The notes beneath the pieces are model-generated. The model saw nothing but the letters and a program-made list of their open reading frames with translations. It was not told where the DNA came from and did no database searches. Shown here one piece after another: positions 14,587 through 22,689 of a DNA stretch of 25,078 nucleotides. The DNA is taken from the NCBI RefSeq assembly GCF_009711475.1, contig NZ_SMMD01000941.1, positions 1 to 25,078 of the forward strand, given 5' to 3'. The position numbers were made by a program, and so were the translations under genes. This DNA comes from Fulvivirga aurantia. GTDB taxonomy: Bacteria > Bacteroidota > Bacteroidia > Cytophagales > Cyclobacteriaceae. Numbering within the stretch: position 1 is the first letter of the stretch; each line of letters opens with the position of its first letter.

Positions 14587-15327
14587 TTAAGGTGCTACGG
14601 TTCCATCCTCTCTATCAATGGCATCCATATTGTTTGTCAAATGGGTGAGTAATTTTTCCAAGCCATAAGGCATCTCAGTATTACCCACTTTTACATTGAT
14701 CTTGATAGATCTTTCTGAAGATTCTTCTTTTCTGGTAGCAAAACTTCCCCGGATGGATTTCGGCTCATTTATCAAAAACCAGGGCCTTTTACCTTCTTCG
14801 TCAGGGCTTTTGTTGTAAGCAGCCCCCATTTGCTTGTAATCATGGTTTTGACTTTGCACTTCAAATTCATAAGAAAAATCTCCTTCTGTAATAGCCAAAG
14901 GCTTAATGGGCAATAGTGCCAGATTTGGAATATTAATTACAAATTGATTACCTGTATCGTCAACATATTCTACCATCTGCTGAAAAAGGTCACCATGTTT
15001 ACAGCTCAATTCCCTTAACTCATTGGTTTCTTTTCTTGAAAGACCTTGATCTTTCTTTTTATCAAACAACTCCCTCATCCTCTTTTTTCCTTCTCTTCTG
15101 GCTTTTTCATTCTTTTCTATTTTATCATCATCCAATTCGTCCAACTCCACATCATACTTGTGCCGAAAGCCCATTTGCAGAATAAAATTCAGAAAGGCAC
15201 GTGCGGCATGTATTTGCGCTTCAAATATGGAATTGACAGGAGCAAGTAAGGCTGAGGACAGCGTAATAGGTTCAAAGGACTTATCTGCATTACTATCTTT
15301 ATCGTGACCAGCATCTTTATTCGACAT
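14587..15327 (-). CDS. DUF2589-type protein, first gene of the operon
   Basis: This 246-residue paralogue of the next protein has the same order of elements: the N-terminal helix SSALLAPVNSIFEAQIHAARAFLNFI, the segment INIPNLALLPIKPLAITEGDFSYEF in two parts (near 138-162), and the C-terminal strand IKINVKVGNTEMPYGLEKLLTHL. Compared with its paralogue it carries a highly charged insertion of about 50 residues (from about 65 to 115, rich in Glu, Lys and Arg) that may form a coiled coil or disordered arm. There is no signal peptide. It is the first gene of a four-gene unit that ends with the peptidoglycan enzyme. Repeat copy 4 lies 52 bases upstream. Family membership is by eye and the function is unknown. 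Confidence 0.65.
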   Translation of the reverse strand: MSNKDAGHDKDSNADKSFEPITLSSALLAPVNSIFEAQIHAARAFLNFILQMGFRHKYDVELDELDDDKIEKNEKARREGKKRMRELFDKKKDQGLSRKETNELRELSCKHGDLFQQMVEYVDDTGNQFVINIPNLALLPIKPLAITEGDFSYEFEVQSQNHDYKQMGAAYNKSPDEEGKRPWFLINEPKSIRGSFATRKEESSERSIKINVKVGNTEMPYGLEKLLTHLTNNMDAIDREDGTVAP

Positions 15328-15378
15328 TAATAAGGTGTTTTAATTTTTGAAAATTTAGAGCTTGTGTAATTCAATATC

Positions 15379-15402
15379 AATACCCAACCTTGGGTATTTT
15401 TC
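15379..15402 (+). repeat. Dispersed 24-bp palindromic repeat, copy 4
   Basis: Identical to the three other copies over 24 bases and again preceded by C. It lies in the divergent intergenic region, 52 bases upstream of the minus-strand DUF2589 operon and 97 bases upstream of the plus-strand repeat-protein gene. It is placed to influence either promoter. Confidence 0.8.
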
Positions 15403-15498
15403 ACTCTAAAATTGATGATGTGGTACAAGGAAAGGTTCCAAAGCTATGGTTTCAAAAATTTCACTATCTTGTTTGTTTCTAAACCATAACCCAACCCC

Positions 15499-17970
15499 AT
15501 GTTATCCAAAAAAAATTGCTTACTATTTACCCTGGCTATAGGAATTTTCAGTGCCTATGGCCAAACCAATACCAGTCAGGAAATAAACTATAAAGCCCGG
15601 CAGGCGGGTTTTCACCCCTACACTACCGAATATGACAATGGCTATGTCACCTTACTGGACGGCACGCAATTAGAAGGTAAGATCTCGCTTGTTGGCAACG
15701 CTTACGATAATGTATACGGCATCCGGATAAAAACCAACTCAGGAGAAAAATACAGTTTCATCCCCAGAAGTCTTTCAGCTTATGGGCTTTCTAACTCAAT
15801 AGTAAACGATACACCAGGCGCATTCTACTGGGTTGAGGTCGATCGGGGCATCAGTAAGTTTATGACCGGTACCAGTGGTGGCAATAAGGCCGTTAGTGAA
15901 GGTAGAAATGGTTATACCGATTTTGGCTATGTAACCTTAAAAAATGGTAAGACATATGAAGGTCGTATTGACATCAAAGAGGTAAAACAAAAGATCAGGA
16001 AATTTGATGTAAAAACGGCTGATAAAGAAAAGTACTCGTTCGATGCAGAGGAAGTATCCAACTTTGGGGTCAAGCAATACAAAGACCCTAAATTTATTGG
16101 CCCTTTAGGTATACTGGAAACGGGCTACAAATCTCAGAGCTTACCCGGGTTTGTAGAAACCACTAGTGGGCAAAAGCAAACTGGCTATATACAGGTATCC
16201 CGTAAAGGAGAATTTACCTCTCAGGTACAATTGAGAGCGTCAGAAAAAGGCAAGGCCACAAGGTATAAATATGAAGACATCAAAACGTATGGTATCGATG
16301 TAACAAAGAAACATTGGAAGGAGGCCCTGGAGCGTGGCAATGTGGCTTATGATTTAATACACCCTGAGTTGAAATTTTTCCCGGGCACGTTGACCTTGTC
16401 TGATGGTACGAAAAAAGAAGGCTTGGTGGCTAAAACCGCGCTTTCTACCCTATCAGACGTCTATTTTTTAGAAAATGAGGATGCACCGCTGCAATACTAT
16501 GCATCAGATGAATTGGAGTTTTACCAACAAAACCTACCGCCTGCTACCATGGAGGCGTATGAGAAACAAGTATATGAGGCCACACATGTAAACGGCCACT
16601 TGATCGATCAAACCACAAGATGGCGATATAAGACACAAAATGAGGGCTCTTCCAGAACAGAGTACATGTGGGGATATTTAAGGTTGGCAGACGGCAGTGC
16701 GCAAGTGGGTGATGTCTCTGTTAAATCTGTCGGAGCTTTGACAACCTACTTTCTCAGAAAAAAAAATGGAGAAGAAATCAAGTATAAAGGCAAAGAAGTG
16801 GTAGACTATGGCCTACTCACGAGCGAGGCTTATACGCCTTTTCCGAACAGTGTTTTTGCTTCTCAACGACCAGGTTGGCTTTGGCTGACAGATGGCGATG
16901 CCTACCTCTATGGAGACCTTGAAATCACCGTTAGGGCCAATGACGATGGCGCCTTAAACCGGTATTTTAAGTTAACAAGCGATGGACAGTCGCAGGAGTA
17001 TGTAGAAACTAAGGTAAGCGTCTATGGTGTGAGCGATGCCACTATTGATGAGCTAACCAATGGCGGCACCATTGCATATGAAGAACCACGTAGAAATTTT
17101 CGTAAAGCCACCATCACCAATGCGAAGGGTGACGCATATAGCGGCTGGTTAGCTTATGCTGATAACCGTTTCAACGCACTGTATTTTACTTCAGACCCAT
17201 CTAAACCCGTTACTATTCAATACGGTGACCAGTTAACCAACATCAGCTTTAATGAAGAAGAAGTGATGGAAGTATATGACCCACTAGATGATAATTTCCT
17301 GGCATCAGCCAGCTTAAATGAGTCTGTACAAAACAACGGCTATGTGATCACCTCATCGGGAGAAAAAATTGAGGGACAAATTGCTTTATCATTTCCGCCT
17401 GAGCTACCCTTTGCTACCGATGTCACCCTCACCAAGTCAGACGGTAGCGTGGTGGAGTACACCAATGACGGCTCTTTGAGTAAGATTGTAGTTACGGTAA
17501 ATGGTCAGGAGAAAGAGTTTATCAATTATGAGAATGACTATGCGGAGGTACTACACCGGTATGAAAACCTCGTCCATTTTAGAAACCCACATCCTACTAC
17601 CAACAAGATCATCGGTGAAGCTGCCAACCAAATGGCTGCTGAGGCATTGGAGGGCGTGGAAACGTCCATTAATAATTCGTTTGGCGGTAATGGAGGTAGC
17701 TTTCAATTCAATGGCGCAAATGGCCAGGATATAGACTGGGACAACGCAGAAATTGTGACCCTATATGCGAAAGAGTACATTATCTTAGATGAAACAACCA
17801 AGAAAGTTTCCATTTACATACCTAATAGAACCTACCTCCAGATAGAGGGTGATTTAATGGGTAGCATTGAATATTTACAGATGGAAAAGGAGCAACAAAA
17901 GGGACTTAAGAAAATGCAAAACCCGATGGTGACGATGAAATTCCTTCATAGTAAGGTTTACAACCAGTAA
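15499..17970 (+). CDS. Secreted protein with eight beta-type repeats
   Basis: This 823-residue protein has a signal peptide ending near AYGQ (residue 21). I do not recognise a named family, but the internal structure is clear. A unit of about 50 residues recurs at roughly 47-97, 142-191, 216-266, 295-343, 391-439, 458-511, 535-590 and 613-665. Each begins with [GA]-[YWFT]-[VLI]-x-x-x-[DNS]-G-x-x-x-x-G-x-[IVL], runs through a strand with a basic or polar turn, and most end in a [YF]-G-[VIL] segment (AYGLS, NFGVK, TYGID, DYGLL, VYGVS). This predicts stacked beta modules. The same unit occurs once in each of the two paralogues near the right end of the window. The C-terminal 100 residues lack the repeat and are more helical. 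It is co-transcribed with the CHAT protein 11 bases downstream, which suggests a partner, scaffold or substrate. Confidence 0.75.
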   Translation: MLSKKNCLLFTLAIGIFSAYGQTNTSQEINYKARQAGFHPYTTEYDNGYVTLLDGTQLEGKISLVGNAYDNVYGIRIKTNSGEKYSFIPRSLSAYGLSNSIVNDTPGAFYWVEVDRGISKFMTGTSGGNKAVSEGRNGYTDFGYVTLKNGKTYEGRIDIKEVKQKIRKFDVKTADKEKYSFDAEEVSNFGVKQYKDPKFIGPLGILETGYKSQSLPGFVETTSGQKQTGYIQVSRKGEFTSQVQLRASEKGKATRYKYEDIKTYGIDVTKKHWKEALERGNVAYDLIHPELKFFPGTLTLSDGTKKEGLVAKTALSTLSDVYFLENEDAPLQYYASDELEFYQQNLPPATMEAYEKQVYEATHVNGHLIDQTTRWRYKTQNEGSSRTEYMWGYLRLADGSAQVGDVSVKSVGALTTYFLRKKNGEEIKYKGKEVVDYGLLTSEAYTPFPNSVFASQRPGWLWLTDGDAYLYGDLEITVRANDDGALNRYFKLTSDGQSQEYVETKVSVYGVSDATIDELTNGGTIAYEEPRRNFRKATITNAKGDAYSGWLAYADNRFNALYFTSDPSKPVTIQYGDQLTNISFNEEEVMEVYDPLDDNFLASASLNESVQNNGYVITSSGEKIEGQIALSFPPELPFATDVTLTKSDGSVVEYTNDGSLSKIVVTVNGQEKEFINYENDYAEVLHRYENLVHFRNPHPTTNKIIGEAANQMAAEALEGVETSINNSFGGNGGSFQFNGANGQDIDWDNAEIVTLYAKEYIILDETTKKVSIYIPNRTYLQIEGDLMGSIEYLQMEKEQQKGLKKMQNPMVTMKFLHSKVYNQ

Positions 17971-17981
17971 GCTTTTTTTTC

Positions 17982-20675
17982 ATGAGATCATTGTTTGCAG
18001 TCTTTTGTTTCTGCCTGTCAGGCATTGCCTATGGCCAGCTCGATGGTACCTTGAAGCTGGCCATCAGCCTGGGCGATGGTGTGCAGATCGCCTTTGACAG
18101 CGTAGATCGAAAGCACAACTTCAACACAGAAGTTGAGGCTAAATTACATAATGGTGATTTTCGATTTTCAAAAGGGCAATACCATCCGGCTGTCCGGTAC
18201 TACCACGAGGTGCTCGAGTATTATATTCCTAATGATAAAAAAGGATTTTACCTGGTTGATGTTGCCAGAAAATCAGCACGCATCGATGATCGCTTTAGTA
18301 CTTCTGAAAAACTATTAAGGCAGATTATAAAGCTAAAGTTAAGCGAAGAAAAGTGGCTTATCGTAACGTCAGCACTCAACAACCTTGGCATTTACCACCA
18401 CATGATTGGCGATTTACGTGTCGCGGAAAAGCTATATACAAATGCCATGCTTATTCGTGGGCGTGAGTTTGGCAAAACCAGTGAATATTACGTAGCTACC
18501 CTGCATAATCTGGCTGTTTTAAGGAAAGATCAGGGCAGGTATCTGGCGGCAGAAGATATGCTAAATTATGTAACCAAATACTATCAAAAAGTGCGTGGGG
18601 CCAATAGCTTTCAACTGGCTATTGTACAAAATAACCAGGCCATGTTGTTTGCCAACCTGGGTCGGCAACAAGAGGCTACTGCACTGTTGATTGAGCTTTC
18701 GAAAAATATAGATCAGTTCCCTGTCCACTCGCTGGACGGAGCCAGAATACTGATCAACGCGGCCTTGGTACATGCAGAAAATGGAAGTTATAACTTGAGC
18801 ACTCAACTTTTACAACAAGCGCGACAGGTCTATGAAAACCTGAAATACACCAAACACCCTGATTATGATTACCTGAAAATGATGCAAGCCAACATGGGGT
18901 TGGCCAACGCCAGCACTTCCATGACCGAAGAGCAGTTTGATGATTTTCTCAAGAGCTTTAAAAAAGATGGAAAAGAAGGCCTGGCTTATTGGAATGCACT
19001 TGCCCTAAAAGGTGAATTTCTCATGGACCAGGGTAAATACCTTGAAGCAGAAACGCTACTCCAGCAAGTGGCCTCAGGACGTTTGGCTACACTCGGCAAA
19101 CTCAATAAAGACTATCTGAAAAGTCAAAATCTGGTGGCCATTTGTCAATGGAAACTGGGTAAGCATGACGTAGCTTACCAGACTTTCAGGTCGGTAACAA
19201 AAAGCTACTTAAAACTCATAGATAAGTATTTTTATGGCTTTAGTGATATTGAGAAAGCGAAATTCTGGACCCATTTAAAAGTGGAACTCGATGCGTTTTA
19301 TTCGTTTGCCACCGAATACTACACCCTATCTCCTGCCGTGCTCAATGATGTGTATAACTTACGGCTTAAAACGAAGGGTCTCCTAATGGCCAATAGCAAT
19401 GCCCTAAGGCATAAAATTGAGGAAGATGGCAGTGCCGAAACCAAAGAGTTGTTTGCTTATTGGACGGCCCTTAGGCAATCATTATCCGGGTATTATGAAG
19501 CAGACGATGAAACATTAGAGACGTTGGGTGTTGATATTTTAAGTATTGAAAAGGAGGTAAATGAGATCGAGAAAGAACTCTATCGAGCGCTTGATTTAAA
19601 GGGTGTTTCCTCAACAACGACATGGTCAAATGTGTCTGCTATGCTTGAACCTCAGTCGGCAGCCGTGGAGATCATACGGGTAAGCAATACCTACTCAGCT
19701 TCTGAAGCAGCCTATATCGCATTGGTGCTCAAATCCGGTAAAATAGAACTGGTACAATTGGGCAGTGCCGATGCCATGGAGACCAAAATGTTGCGGTACT
19801 ATCGTAACGGGGTAAAAAATAAGGTAGAGGAATCACTCTCTTATGACACCTACTGGGCTGCATTACAAGAGGCCTTAGGTCAGGTAGATCAACTATACCT
19901 GAGTCTTGATGGCGTTTATAATTTAATAAGCATTAATACATTACAAAAGAACAACCAGCATCTTATAAATGAACTACAAATAGAGATTGTCACTAACACG
20001 GCTACTTTAGCAGACACCCGAAGTGAAACGAGCAATGAGCAGGTTGTACTCTTTGGTAATCCGGATTTTGGCAACCCCAAGGTGGCGCCTCTTCCGGGCA
20101 CATCGGTCGAGCTGCAAGTTGTTGGAGGCTTGTTTGACGCTGAAGATGTGCTATTAATAACCAAAGATGCGGCAACAGAAAATTCGCTCAAGGAAATTCA
20201 AAAACCTCGACTCCTACATATCGCCACCCATGGTTTTTTTGATAAGGATGAAGCTTCTGGTGATAGCAATACACGGTCATTAAGAAGAGCTAACCCCCTG
20301 GTTAGATCTGGTTTACTTACAGCCAACAGTCAGAAAACCGATGGTGTATTTACCGCTTATGATGCCATGAATATGAACCTATACCAAACCGACCTGGTGG
20401 TGCTTAGTGCTTGCGAAACCGGTCTTGGTGATGTGGTAAATGGCGAAGGTGTTTATGGTCTATCTAGAGCATTTACCATCGCTGGTGCACGCCATTTGAT
20501 CATGAGTTTATGGAAGGTAGATGACCAGGCCACACAAGAGCTAATGACTACCTTTTATAGAAAGTACCTACAGTCAGGAGATATCACGAGCGCCTTTCGG
20601 GAAGCGCAACTCGCCTTACGACAAAAATACCCTGACCCCTACTACTGGGGCGCTTTCGTACTTACGAGGAGTTGA
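17982..20675 (+). CDS. Secreted TPR-CHAT protein (caspase-like protease fold)
   Basis: This 897-residue protein has a signal peptide (MRSLFAVFCFCLSGIAYGQ), a long run of TPR-like helices (about 45-450, for example ALNNLGIYHHMIGDLRVAEK and TLHNLAVLRKDQGRYLAAED), and a C-terminal CHAT domain (about 600-897). CHAT domains belong to the caspase/separase clan. The catalytic dyad is intact: His750 in HIATHGFF and Cys811 in LSACETGLG. The typical GEGVYGLSRAF and SLWKVDDQAT segments follow, and the protein ends in the usual YYWGAFVL. The TPRs probably select a substrate. The signal peptide places it in the periplasm or outside the cell, unlike the cytoplasmic CHAT proteases of defence systems. It follows the eight-repeat protein by 11 bases and is surely in the same operon. 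Confidence 0.9.
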   Translation: MRSLFAVFCFCLSGIAYGQLDGTLKLAISLGDGVQIAFDSVDRKHNFNTEVEAKLHNGDFRFSKGQYHPAVRYYHEVLEYYIPNDKKGFYLVDVARKSARIDDRFSTSEKLLRQIIKLKLSEEKWLIVTSALNNLGIYHHMIGDLRVAEKLYTNAMLIRGREFGKTSEYYVATLHNLAVLRKDQGRYLAAEDMLNYVTKYYQKVRGANSFQLAIVQNNQAMLFANLGRQQEATALLIELSKNIDQFPVHSLDGARILINAALVHAENGSYNLSTQLLQQARQVYENLKYTKHPDYDYLKMMQANMGLANASTSMTEEQFDDFLKSFKKDGKEGLAYWNALALKGEFLMDQGKYLEAETLLQQVASGRLATLGKLNKDYLKSQNLVAICQWKLGKHDVAYQTFRSVTKSYLKLIDKYFYGFSDIEKAKFWTHLKVELDAFYSFATEYYTLSPAVLNDVYNLRLKTKGLLMANSNALRHKIEEDGSAETKELFAYWTALRQSLSGYYEADDETLETLGVDILSIEKEVNEIEKELYRALDLKGVSSTTTWSNVSAMLEPQSAAVEIIRVSNTYSASEAAYIALVLKSGKIELVQLGSADAMETKMLRYYRNGVKNKVEESLSYDTYWAALQEALGQVDQLYLSLDGVYNLISINTLQKNNQHLINELQIEIVTNTATLADTRSETSNEQVVLFGNPDFGNPKVAPLPGTSVELQVVGGLFDAEDVLLITKDAATENSLKEIQKPRLLHIATHGFFDKDEASGDSNTRSLRRANPLVRSGLLTANSQKTDGVFTAYDAMNMNLYQTDLVVLSACETGLGDVVNGEGVYGLSRAFTIAGARHLIMSLWKVDDQATQELMTTFYRKYLQSGDITSAFREAQLALRQKYPDPYYWGAFVLTRS

Positions 20676-20936
20676 GGAGCGGTGTGCCTTTTAAAATTAT
20701 TATTTAGCCAGAATTTGCGACCCAGGTAGTGCCCATGACTTTGATATAATTCCAGTCCAGTACAGATCTACTTCTCAAATATTATCTCAATAGATTTCCA
20801 CGCAAAGGCACCCGCAGTGACATTTATTAATTGAGAAACCAAAAAAAAAGATGACCTCGGAAAGCTGATTTAAAAAAAAGAAAAAAGATTAGTGTAACAA
20901 TCAGTCGGTTCAGTCGTCTGCCTACAAAATAATTAT

Positions 20937-21635
20937 ATGAACAAAGAACGTAAAACTGCTGTAGTCATAGGTTCATTATTCTTATTATCTACCACAACCT
21001 TCTTGATTGGGGATGAAATAATTGCAGAAATTGTGTACACTTCGGACTATCTTAAAGAAAGTTATCCTAACTCAAATAAAATTGGTTTAGGAGCAATACT
21101 TCAGCTAGTGAATGATATTTCGGTGGTGAGTATTGGTATTATGTTTTTCCCAATTTTAGCAAAATATAGTCACAAGGTGGCTCTTGCATACTTGGGCTCA
21201 AGAATCACTGAAGGAGTGTTACTTCTTATAAGTGCAGTTAGCCTTTTATCTATAATTCCTCTGAGTGAGGAATATGTCAAAGCTGCTGGGGTTGATGAAC
21301 CATATTTTGAGACTTTTGGAGTACTCTTGAAAATGGCTAGATATAGTGCATTTCAATTAGCAATGATTTCACTTAGCATTGGAAGCTTATTTTTGTGTTA
21401 TTTGCTATACAAGTATAAACTCATTCCAAGAATAATAACGATTGTAGGTATTACTGGCTATGGATTGTTACTATTCAAAATGGTCTCTGAAATTTTAGGA
21501 TGTAATTTGGGTGGAGAAACATTATATATTCCAGGGGCACTGTACGAAATTATTATGCCATTATGGCTCTTTTTTAAAGGCTTTAATGTACCTGCAAATG
21601 TGACCTGCCAACCCAAATCAGAATCTCCTTTGTAG
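20937..21635 (+). CDS. DUF4386-like integral membrane protein
   Basis: This 232-residue protein has about six membrane helices. The opening KTAVVIGSLFLLSTTTFLIGDEI, the following loop, LQLVNDISVVSIGIMFFPIL, and the AYLGSRITEGVLLLISAVSLL helix fit the DUF4386 family, a group of Bacteroidota and Firmicutes membrane proteins without known function. The tail after residue 220 is short and polar. It stands alone, 261 bases after the CHAT gene, in a more AT-rich setting; the upstream DNA has A-rich runs but no clear promoter that I can defend. It has no visible link to its neighbours. Confidence 0.7.
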   Translation: MNKERKTAVVIGSLFLLSTTTFLIGDEIIAEIVYTSDYLKESYPNSNKIGLGAILQLVNDISVVSIGIMFFPILAKYSHKVALAYLGSRITEGVLLLISAVSLLSIIPLSEEYVKAAGVDEPYFETFGVLLKMARYSAFQLAMISLSIGSLFLCYLLYKYKLIPRIITIVGITGYGLLLFKMVSEILGCNLGGETLYIPGALYEIIMPLWLFFKGFNVPANVTCQPKSESPL

Positions 21636-21675
21636 TCAATCCACTTTTGGCTTATGGAACATTATAAAACCTTAG

Positions 21676-22410
21676 TTAGGATTTATTATAATCTTCTACC
21701 ATTCTGGTGAGCGCCTCCAAGGCGTCCATTTGGAAGCTGGATTCGAAGACCGGACCTTTGGTAAATGCCGTTCTGAAGCCATATTCATCTTTGGCATAAT
21801 TCATTAAAATCGCTCTGTTATCCCCTACAAGTTTCTTTATGTTAATTGTAGATAGGTTTACTGCTTTCTCCCCTTCTTTTCTGGCCAAAATTTCAAAGTT
21901 GTTTTTCTGCCATTCTGCGTATTCAGCATCACTTACCTTCGTACGGTCCGGTAAATAAGGGCTTATAAATCCCTGTGTGTGATGATATTTTTTAAAAACT
22001 GTAACCTTACCTTCGGCAGCAACCTCTAACAGCAGCTGTTTTGGCACTTTGTCTTGCTTTCTTTTAGCAAAGAGATTGACATACCTGGCCTGTTTGAATT
22101 TTTTACCGTTTTCGAGTGAAAAGCCCTGAAGATCTTTGGAGTCATACTTCGTAGCCCTATCATCCACATCTTCACCCTCAGAATAAGCCGCATAAGCTTC
22201 CTCATCGATGAAATAAACCCTTTTCTGAAAATCTTGTGGATTCATCATATCCATATATATGTAACCGTCAATTTCTTCTCCGCTTTCCAGGGTTATTGTG
22301 CCTTTTTCATAGGTCCCAACAGAGCTAGGTGTTCTCAATTGACCAATGACATTACTGAATGTGAAGCAAAAAAACAGCATTAGGGCAGGTAATAAGGTAG
22401 AATGTTTCAT
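21676..22410 (-). CDS. Secreted single-repeat protein, intact paralogue of the 24137-24882 gene
   Basis: The start at 22410 gives 244 residues with a clean signal peptide ending near NVIGQ. A longer reading to 22491 is rejected because its first 27 codons lie in a block that is conserved upstream of the paralogue but not in frame there. The mature N-terminus (LRTPSSVGTYEKG) runs into one copy of the repeat seen eight times in the 823-residue protein: GTITLESGEEIDGYIYMD, then KYDSKDLQGFSLENGKKF. A C-terminal helical part has the shared segments VSDAEYAEWQ, NIKKLVGDNR and LEALTRMVEDYNKS. I recognise no named family. It is probably periplasmic or outer-membrane associated, and may use the same interaction surface as the CHAT-linked protein. 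Confidence 0.7.
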   Translation of the reverse strand: MKHSTLLPALMLFFCFTFSNVIGQLRTPSSVGTYEKGTITLESGEEIDGYIYMDMMNPQDFQKRVYFIDEEAYAAYSEGEDVDDRATKYDSKDLQGFSLENGKKFKQARYVNLFAKRKQDKVPKQLLLEVAAEGKVTVFKKYHHTQGFISPYLPDRTKVSDAEYAEWQKNNFEILARKEGEKAVNLSTINIKKLVGDNRAILMNYAKDEYGFRTAFTKGPVFESSFQMDALEALTRMVEDYNKS

Positions 22411-22439
22411 GATATCGTGGTTTTTGTCTTCATTCAATT

Positions 22440-22484
22440 TCATCATAAAAAGCATGAGAAGCAAACTTCTGATATTCAGGCTTA
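22440..22484 (-). promoter_or_regulatory. Conserved upstream block, candidate promoter of the intact paralogue
   Basis: About 41 of 45 bases match the block at 24907-24951 upstream of the broken paralogue. On the minus strand it contains AGAAGTTTGC, and GAAGTTTG is one base from the Bacteroidota -7 consensus TAnnTTTG. A TTG lies 19 bases before it. Conservation outside the coding region supports a regulatory role; the exact promoter is a guess. Confidence 0.4.
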
Positions 22485-22554
22485 AACTCAACTAATAATA
22501 ACTATTCCAGAATGCGCCAGTACTATACAATTCACATGTTCTTGGTTCTAAGAT

Positions 22555-22578
22555 TTCGCTCGCACCTCTCTCGCAATA
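22555..22578 (+). repeat. Direct repeat R1 (left of the esterase-like gene)
   Basis: The 24 bases beginning TTCGCTCG and ending CTCGCAATA match R2 at 24066-24089 with two differences. A weaker match (TTGGAG-AGT) continues for about 25 bases. R1 lies between the esterase-like gene's 3' end and the start of the intact paralogue. Confidence 0.6.
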
Positions 22579-22689
22579 CCTGGCTTTTGGAGGAGTCTAA
22601 CCGTCCAGTTTTATTGATTTAATTAGATTTTAGTAATATCAATAGCCTTTATAAGTGATAATAGCTCAGTCGCTATAAGAGATAATTAG

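Noticed and set aside
12241..15327. DUF2589/amidase operon as a prophage lysis module.
   Set aside because: No holin, tail, capsid, integrase or terminase gene is nearby, and the neighbours are ordinary chromosomal operons.
2048..15402. The palindrome contains ACCCAAC, which fits the RYYYAAC core of integron attC sites, and it separates gene units.
   Set aside because: Each element is only about 24 bases, lacks the second pair of core boxes, shows no longer conserved flanks, and no integrase gene is visible. The resemblance is probably chance.
17982..20675. CHAT protein as part of a CRISPR-linked (type III-E) or cytoplasmic defence system.
   Set aside because: No CRISPR array or Cas genes are present, and a clear signal peptide places the protein outside the cytoplasm.
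22411..22491. Longer N-terminus for the intact single-repeat protein, starting at 22491.
   Set aside because: The added codons lie in a block conserved upstream of the paralogue but not in frame there, and the Met at 22410 begins a proper signal peptide.
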